9,713 bases of DNA from Acidobacteriota bacterium (lineage in GTDB: Bacteria > Acidobacteriota > Terriglobia > Acidiferrales > UBA7541). Shown in pieces: positions 5,898 through 9,713 of the stretch; within the stretch, counting starts at the first letter, position 1; each line of letters opens with the position of its first letter. The DNA lies in NCBI GenBank assembly GCA_003224195.1, contig QHYP01000066.1:1-9713 (forward strand), read 5' to 3'. The notes under the pieces were generated by a model that saw only the letters and a list, made by a program, of their open reading frames with translations, was not told where the DNA came from and did no database searches. The position numbers and the translations under genes are program-made.

Positions 5898-7100
5898 ATG
5901 CGCGCACGGCCCCTGAATAGACTTTTCCTGGTTCTTCTGACTCTGGCGGCGACTGCAACCGCACCAGCGCGGATAAATGCGCAGCTTGTGCGCGATGGTC
6001 CGCCGCAGAAGGCAGCCTCGCCGCCATCGAAAGCCCAAGATGGCGCACCCGGAGGGAAGCTTCGGCTCACGCAAGACGTATCCCTGAGCGGCGGCGACCA
6101 CTGGATGGACACGGGAATCGACGCGAAGGCGGGCGAACGGGTCGTCATCACGGCATCAGGGGCGTTGCGCTACGCGGACGCGCCGGAACAAAACGGTCCC
6201 CAGGGACTTTCGCGAGGCTGGAAAGATTTGCTCCGTATTCTGCCGCTCCGAGATGCGGGCCGCGGCGCTCTGGTCGGCCGCATCGGGGACCAGGACACGG
6301 GTCAGCCATTTCTCGTCGGCGCGAAGAGCGATTTCACCGTGGTTTCCGCCGGTCGCCTATACCTCGGCGTCAATCAGGAGAGCAATGACTCCGCCGACGG
6401 CAGCTACGCCGCCCATGTAGAGGTTTACGAACCAGATAAAACGGTCACGCCCGTTACATTTGCCGCGCGCGATGTGAAAGAGATCTCCGGCGTGGATGGC
6501 TCGCTGTTTTCCAAGATGCCGCGCCGTGTCAGCGACAAGGATGGAAATCCAGGTGACATGGTGAACTTCATCCTCCTCGGACCGGAAAATGCCGTGCAGC
6601 AGGTCTTCGAGCGAGCCGGCTGGGTGAAGGTGGACCGAGCGCCAAGAGATGCGGTCCTCACCGCGCTGATCGAAAGCCTTTCCAAAGAGGCATACGTCCA
6701 GATGCCCATGAGCCAGCTTTACCTCTTCGGGCGTTATCAGGACTATGGATTTGCCCATGCCGATCCCGTCGCCGTCGTCGCCACGCGGCACCACCTGCGC
6801 TTGTGGAAGGCGCCGTTTACGGCGGCCGGCCAGACGGTCTGGGTGGGCGCGGCCACACACGATACCGGCTTTGAACGCGACCGGCGAAATAACGGCATCA
6901 CGCATAAGATTGACCCGAACGTGGATGCGGAGCGGGACTACGTGGAGAAAACCCTGAGCGCCACGGGCTTGGTCACCGAAAAGACCCACTTTGTTCCGGA
7001 CCATGCTCTGAAAGAAGCTAAGACGGCGACCGGGGGGAGCTTCCATTCAAGCGGCCAGGTGCTTGTGCTGAAACTAGTGTCCTGTAACAGTGGTTCGTGA
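5898..7100 (+). CDS. Secreted PA-IL-like lectin and LssY_C domain protein
   Basis: This 400-residue exported protein starts with a signal peptide (RPLNRLFLVLLTLAATA, cleavage near INAQ at 26-29). Residues about 58-177 resemble the PA-IL (LecA) galactose-binding lectin fold: DTGIDAKAGERVVITASG, GALVGRIGD (123-131), PFLVGAKSDF (137-146) and LYLGVNQESNDSADGSY (154-170). The last block matches the calcium and sugar loop only partly, with NQ where LecA has ND. Residues about 205-395 match the LssY C-terminal domain: GDMVNFILLG (219-228), MPMSQLYLFGRYQDYGF (269-285), RHHLRLWKAPF, VWVGAATHDTGF and HKIDPNVDAERDYVEKTL (336-353). LssY_C is usually fused to DedA/PAP2 membrane domains, which are absent here. 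The ATG at 5898 gives the best signal peptide; a GTG at 5868 would add ten residues. Ligand and function are unknown. Confidence 0.85.
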   Translation: MRARPLNRLFLVLLTLAATATAPARINAQLVRDGPPQKAASPPSKAQDGAPGGKLRLTQDVSLSGGDHWMDTGIDAKAGERVVITASGALRYADAPEQNGPQGLSRGWKDLLRILPLRDAGRGALVGRIGDQDTGQPFLVGAKSDFTVVSAGRLYLGVNQESNDSADGSYAAHVEVYEPDKTVTPVTFAARDVKEISGVDGSLFSKMPRRVSDKDGNPGDMVNFILLGPENAVQQVFERAGWVKVDRAPRDAVLTALIESLSKEAYVQMPMSQLYLFGRYQDYGFAHADPVAVVATRHHLRLWKAPFTAAGQTVWVGAATHDTGFERDRRNNGITHKIDPNVDAERDYVEKTLSATGLVTEKTHFVPDHALKEAKTATGGSFHSSGQVLVLKLVSCNSGS

Positions 7101-7103
7101 CGT

Positions 7104-7135
7104 AAAAGGGGACGCGCTAAAGCGCGCCCCTACAA
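7104..7135. repeat. Palindromic repeat, possible terminator
   Basis: The sequence GGGGACGCGCT, AA, AGCGCGCCCC (7108-7130) forms a long stem with one mismatch. It resembles GTAGGGGCGCGC-type dispersed repeats of soil bacteria. It starts a few bases after the stop codon at 7100, between convergent genes. On the minus strand the stem is followed by TTTT, as in an intrinsic terminator for RNA arriving from the anti-sigma gene. Confidence 0.5.
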
Positions 7136-7264
7136 TGGCTTGTGGCGGCGAATTTTGTCGGCGAACTTCAGAGACACAACACTGGCTGAACTCGAAAAAA
7201 ATGCGGCCGCGAAATGATGACTCGAGCGGGAGAACATCAATCACTGATCAGAACAGTTGACTCG

Positions 7265-7975
7265 TTATCCCTTGACGCGGACTTCGGTGAAGCTCAGGAC
7301 TACGTGACCCCCGGACGTGGGCCGGCCAAAACTCATCATGGGGCGGAAACGCGAGAAAAGCAGGATCTGATCGAGCTGGCGGCGCAAGGCGCGGTCGCGC
7401 GGCCCTGCCAGGATTTGATAGTCGACCATCTGGCCCTGGGCATCCACGGTCACGTCAACCAGAAGGCCGTGCGGGAGCGCGAGAGCCGCTTCGCTCTGCT
7501 CCGAGCTCAGCCCGGCGCGATACTCCGAAAGCGAAATCAACTCCGCCGGACGGAGAAGATTGATGGGCACGTCGTTCTGGACGGCCCGCACGGTGATCCC
7601 AGGCACGATCAACTGCAGCACGAGAACGAACACAAGCATAGCGGAGAAAAATCCGCCGGTAGCGGGAACCGCCAGGGGCCGGAAGGCGTTTTCGAGAACA
7701 ACGTTTGCATGCCCCCACCATTCGCGGAAGCGAGCACGGGCATCCTGGGTGGCGCGGACGCGCGCGGCGGCGAGGCGGATGCGATCAGCCAGATCGCCCG
7801 GAGGCGCGGCCGACGGCTTGCGCGAAAGCAACATGGAAAGCTTGCGGTAACGCTCGAGGTCTTCGCGGCAGCCACCGCAGGCATTCAGATGCTCATGGAG
7901 GCGCGCGCGCTCGCTCCAGGCCAGTGCGCCGTCGAGATAACCGGGAAGTTTTTCACGTACCCTACCGCATTTCAT
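7265..7975 (-). CDS. Zinc-finger anti-sigma factor with TonB-C-like periplasmic domain
   Basis: This 236-residue single-pass membrane protein should bind and hold the sigma factor encoded just upstream. The N-terminal cytoplasmic part has the zinc-binding anti-sigma motif: Cys3, then His29-x3-Cys33-x2-Cys36 in HLNACGGC. A membrane segment lies at about 105-126 (GGFFSAMLVFVLVLQLIVPG). The C-terminal part (about 168-236) resembles a TonB C-terminal domain: HGLLVDVTVDAQGQMVDYQI, then LLFSRFRPMMSFGRPTSGGH. Such domains sense or couple periplasmic signals; this role here is inference. The start at 7975 has GGAGGGG 5 bases upstream. Its ATG overlaps the sigma stop codon as ATGA, giving translational coupling. 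Confidence 0.9.
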   Translation of the reverse strand: MKCGRVREKLPGYLDGALAWSERARLHEHLNACGGCREDLERYRKLSMLLSRKPSAAPPGDLADRIRLAAARVRATQDARARFREWWGHANVVLENAFRPLAVPATGGFFSAMLVFVLVLQLIVPGITVRAVQNDVPINLLRPAELISLSEYRAGLSSEQSEAALALPHGLLVDVTVDAQGQMVDYQILAGPRDRALRRQLDQILLFSRFRPMMSFGRPTSGGHVVLSFTEVRVKG

Positions 7976-8817
7976 GGAATCCCCTCCCCCGCGGAACTTC
8001 TTTCTGGCGGACCGCAAAGCGGTCCACGCCGCAGGGACTTGCCCAATGCGAAAATGCCTTCCGATTGCATGCGCGCAAAGGCCTTCGCGAAAGACGGCCG
8101 GAGGCGCGACCCAGCCGCCGCCCGCCTCTGCCGAGGCGCTGTGCGCCCGCCAAGAAGCGGCTCGAGAATTTCCTTCAACGCGCGGCGGCCGCGCAGGATG
8201 CGCGACTTCACCGTACCCACGGTGCAATCGAGCACTTCGGCGACCTCTTCGTAGCTCAAGCCTTCCAGGTCGCGCAAGATCACGGCGCTGCGAAACACTT
8301 CGGGCACGTATTGCAGCGCGCCCTGTACAGCCGTTTGAACTTCGCGTGCAGCCAATTGGTCGAAAGGCGTTGCGCCCAAATCCTCCAGCTCGCGCGGGCT
8401 GTGCCCCTCCTCGGCTGCGATGTCGATCGAGGTCTCATGGCCGCGATGGCGGTGGAACCAGCGCTTCTGATTGAGCGCTTCGCGAATGGCGATCCGGTAG
8501 AACCACGTCTTCAGCGAGCTGCCCCGGCGGAATCCGCGAATTCCGCGAAAGGCTTTCAAAAAAACTTCTTGCGTGGCGTCAGCGGCGTCCGACACATTGC
8601 CCAGCATCCCGAGAATGAGGTTATAGACCGGGCCGTGGTAGTGGGTGACGAGCCAGTCGAAGGCCGTCTCCGAACCGGCCTGAAGCTCGGTCACCAATTC
8701 GGCCTCGTCCCGGCTCCAGGGAAGGACGCTTGCCCAATCGGACACTGCCGGCCTTTCCGGTCCGGCGCGCTCGCCGGACCTTCTTATGGGCGACCCCGAC
8801 CCGGTCGGAGTCAACAT
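7972..8817 (-). CDS. ECF (RpoE-type) RNA polymerase sigma factor
   Basis: This 281-residue group IV sigma factor directs RNA polymerase to a small regulon, probably envelope stress genes including its own operon. Region 2 spans about 38-125: ETAFDWLVTHYHGPVYNL, DAADATQEVFLKAFRGI and the -10-recognition part LKTWFYRIAIREALNQKR (102-119). Region 4 spans about 162-216: VPEVFRSAVILRDLEGLSYE, then the helix-turn-helix EVAEVLDCTVGTVKSRILRG. ECF factors usually end soon after this, but here about 63 extra residues (219-281) follow, rich in Arg, Gly, Pro and Ala. They coincide with palindromic DNA and look like an in-frame repeat insertion. The ATG at 8817 is used. A GTG at residue 25 is an alternative that would remove a low-complexity N-terminus. 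Confidence 0.93.
   Translation of the reverse strand: MLTPTGSGSPIRRSGERAGPERPAVSDWASVLPWSRDEAELVTELQAGSETAFDWLVTHYHGPVYNLILGMLGNVSDAADATQEVFLKAFRGIRGFRRGSSLKTWFYRIAIREALNQKRWFHRHRGHETSIDIAAEEGHSPRELEDLGATPFDQLAAREVQTAVQGALQYVPEVFRSAVILRDLEGLSYEEVAEVLDCTVGTVKSRILRGRRALKEILEPLLGGRTAPRQRRAAAGSRLRPSFAKAFARMQSEGIFALGKSLRRGPLCGPPERSSAGEGIP
8006..8030. repeat. Hairpin inside the sigma C-terminal extension
   Basis: GGACCGC (8009-8015) and GCGGTCC (8019-8025) form a perfect 7-bp stem with loop AAA. It extends by GGC/GCC (8006-8008 and 8028-8030) across a 2-base bulge. It lies about 30 bases upstream of the anti-sigma start codon in the shared mRNA, so it could affect how ribosomes reach that start. 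It also supports a repeat origin for this stretch. Confidence 0.55.
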
Positions 8818-8823
8818 TCCGGG

Positions 8824-8846
8824 TCACCGCCCCGATTTCATCGGGG
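8824..8846 (-). promoter_or_regulatory. Leader hairpin with five-codon mini-ORF before the sigma gene
   Basis: On the minus strand CCCCGA and TCGGGG (8830-8835 and 8841-8846 in + coordinates) form a 6-bp hairpin with a 5-base loop. An ATG at 8841-8839 inside it opens a frame Met-Lys-Ser-Gly-Arg that stops with TGA at 8826-8824, six bases before the sigma ATG at 8817. No strong ribosome site serves either start. The arrangement could attenuate or couple sigma translation, but it may be chance. Confidence 0.35.
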
Positions 8847-8882
8847 TAAACGCCGCGGTGGACACCCGGCGTCCGCTCATAT

Positions 8883-8915
8883 ATTTAGACACCGGGGCTG
8901 CCGGGAATGTTTCCC
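8883..8915 (-). promoter_or_regulatory. ECF-type promoter candidate for the sigma operon
   Basis: Read on the minus strand, GGGAAAC (8915-8909) is followed after 17 bp by TGTCTAA, close to the GGAAC / N16-17 / GTCT pattern of many ECF sigma factors. The start point would fall about 60 bases upstream of the sigma ATG. This would make the sigma factor autoregulated. The -35 element sits in a perfect palindrome, CGGGAA-TGT-TTCCCG (8902-8916), which may be a further binding site. Confidence 0.45.
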
Positions 8916-9032
8916 GCGCTTTCCCTATTTTCGCACTGCGCTTCCACCAACGCAATGGGACGCGTGGGAAATACCTGAGCAAGACTCCGGGAAAAGGCCA
9001 CTTTTCATTCGGACACCAGCCCGCTTAAATCC

Positions 9033-9060
9033 TTGCCCTGGAAATAATAGGAGGTAATAC
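9033..9060 (+). promoter_or_regulatory. Sigma-70-like promoter candidate for the glycosyltransferase gene
   Basis: TTGCCC (9033-9038) and TAATAC (9055-9060) are separated by 16 bp, each matching four of six consensus bases. The start would be near 9067, leaving a leader of about 100 bases before the coding region at 9168. The spacer contains AGGAGG (9049-9054), which no start codon seems to use. Confidence 0.35.
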
Positions 9061-9167
9061 GATAGGAGACGGTTTGGGGCGACCATCCGTGAAGAGGATT
9101 CGCGGCGCAAGCCGTTCCTTTTGATTCATCATTGGAAATGCAAGATGTGTGCTGATTGGAAAGGAGG

Positions 9168-9713
9168 ATGTCCATCGCGACAGTGACAAGCGCGTGGGAG
9201 GGGCAAGGGGAAAGAGAATTGCTCGCCGAACTGGCGCCGAGCGCCGGCCGGGATGAACGAAAAAAGCTGCTATGGATCTTCGCCGCAGCGCTGACGATCC
9301 GGCTGATCGTCGCCTACTTTGAATTGCCGGGACACTTGAATCCGCGGCTCGACCACTTCCCCTTTGGATATGAGACGGGCCGGGTGGCGCGCGCCATTGC
9401 TCTCGGCCAAGGGTTCAGCAACCCGTTTCATGGCCCAAGCGGCCCTACCGCCTTGCTACCGCCGGTTTATCCCTATCTCCTTGCGGGCGTGTTCAAACTC
9501 TTTGGCGTTTACACGAAGGCATCGGCCATCGCGATCCTTGCGCTGAACAGCCTGTTTTCGGCGCTGACTTGTTTGCCGATCTATTACGCGGCGAAGAAGA
9601 GTTTTGGGCCAAGAACAGCTTTAGGGGCGAGCTGGGCTTGGGCGCTTTTTCCTCATGCGATCTATCTTTCCGCATATCTGATCTGGGACCAGTGCCTGAC
9701 GACCTTGTTGCTT
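9168..9713 (+). CDS. ArnT/PMT-like membrane glycosyltransferase, 5' part only
   Basis: The frame is open to the window edge, giving the first 182 residues of what is probably a 400-600-residue protein. The family (GT39/GT83-like, ArnT and PMT relatives) transfers sugars from polyprenyl-phosphate carriers to proteins or lipids at the outer membrane face. A cytoplasmic N-terminus is followed by a first membrane segment (about 33-51). Then comes the family's first periplasmic loop with FGYETGRVARAIALGQGFSN (66-85), where Glu69 and Asp62 are candidate catalytic or metal residues. PPVYPYLLAGVFKLFG follows, then more hydrophobic segments and IWDQCLTTLLL. AAGGAGG (9161-9167) directly abuts the ATG at 9168, which is too close. 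The GTG at 9183, 15 bases away, is the alternative start. An in-frame stop at 9153 rules out anything much longer. Confidence 0.8.
   Translation, partial: MSIATVTSAWEGQGERELLAELAPSAGRDERKKLLWIFAAALTIRLIVAYFELPGHLNPRLDHFPFGYETGRVARAIALGQGFSNPFHGPSGPTALLPPVYPYLLAGVFKLFGVYTKASAIAILALNSLFSALTCLPIYYAAKKSFGPRTALGASWAWALFPHAIYLSAYLIWDQCLTTLLL

Noticed and set aside
7715..7740. CATTCGCGGAAGCGAGCACGG within the anti-sigma gene, resembling a dispersed repeat
   Set aside because: It encodes a normal part of the anti-sigma protein (around residues 79-87) without disrupting it, so no insertion is needed to explain it.
7705..9057. 450-codon + strand open frame
   Set aside because: It is antisense to the sigma and anti-sigma genes and has the composition typical of a shadow frame in GC-rich DNA.

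Overview
This is a GC-rich bacterial chromosome segment of about 9.7 kb. The gene content fits an Acidobacteriota genome: a secreted TPR protein sits beside rnc-lepB, there is an ECF sigma factor with a zinc-finger anti-sigma factor, a secreted LssY_C-domain protein, and short palindromic dispersed repeats between genes. The taxon is inferred from gene style, not from a marker gene. No rRNA, tRNA, CRISPR array, transposase or phage gene was seen.

Layout. Positions 1-695 hold no convincing gene. They contain a textbook extended -10 sigma-70 promoter on the + strand (59-86), two related palindromic repeats, a degenerate CGCACTCTTT repeat field and a G-rich tract. From 5581 down to 696 lies a five-gene minus-strand block: an uncharacterised polytopic membrane protein, a large secreted TPR protein with a metalloprotease-like but Glu-less HAYLH motif, a smaller secreted TPR protein, RNase III (rnc) and signal peptidase I (lepB). 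The rnc-lepB gap is 5 bp and the TPR-rnc gap 23 bp, so at least these three are probably one transcript. A 316-bp divergent intergenic region with hairpins separates this block from a + strand gene (5898-7100) for a secreted protein that joins a PA-IL (LecA)-like lectin domain to an LssY C-terminal domain. A palindromic repeat that could also terminate transcription lies just after it.

A second minus-strand unit (8817 to 7265) encodes an ECF sigma factor and its membrane anti-sigma factor, overlapping by ATGA. The sigma factor has an unusual C-terminal extension of about 63 residues that looks like a dispersed repeat read in frame. The anti-sigma factor carries a cytoplasmic HxxxCxxC zinc finger, one membrane segment and a periplasmic domain resembling the TonB C-terminus. 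An ECF-type promoter candidate and a leader hairpin with a five-codon mini-ORF precede the sigma gene. The window ends inside a + strand gene for an ArnT/PMT-like (GT39-type) membrane glycosyltransferase.

How the genes relate. LepB would process the signal peptides of the secreted TPR and lectin-LssY proteins. The sigma/anti-sigma pair is a self-contained envelope-sensing switch. No single novel multi-gene system is proven here. The best leads are the orphan strong promoter at 59-86, the sigma operon's leader and C-terminal extension, the lectin-LssY_C fusion, the Glu-less protease-like TPR protein and the conserved-looking membrane protein.
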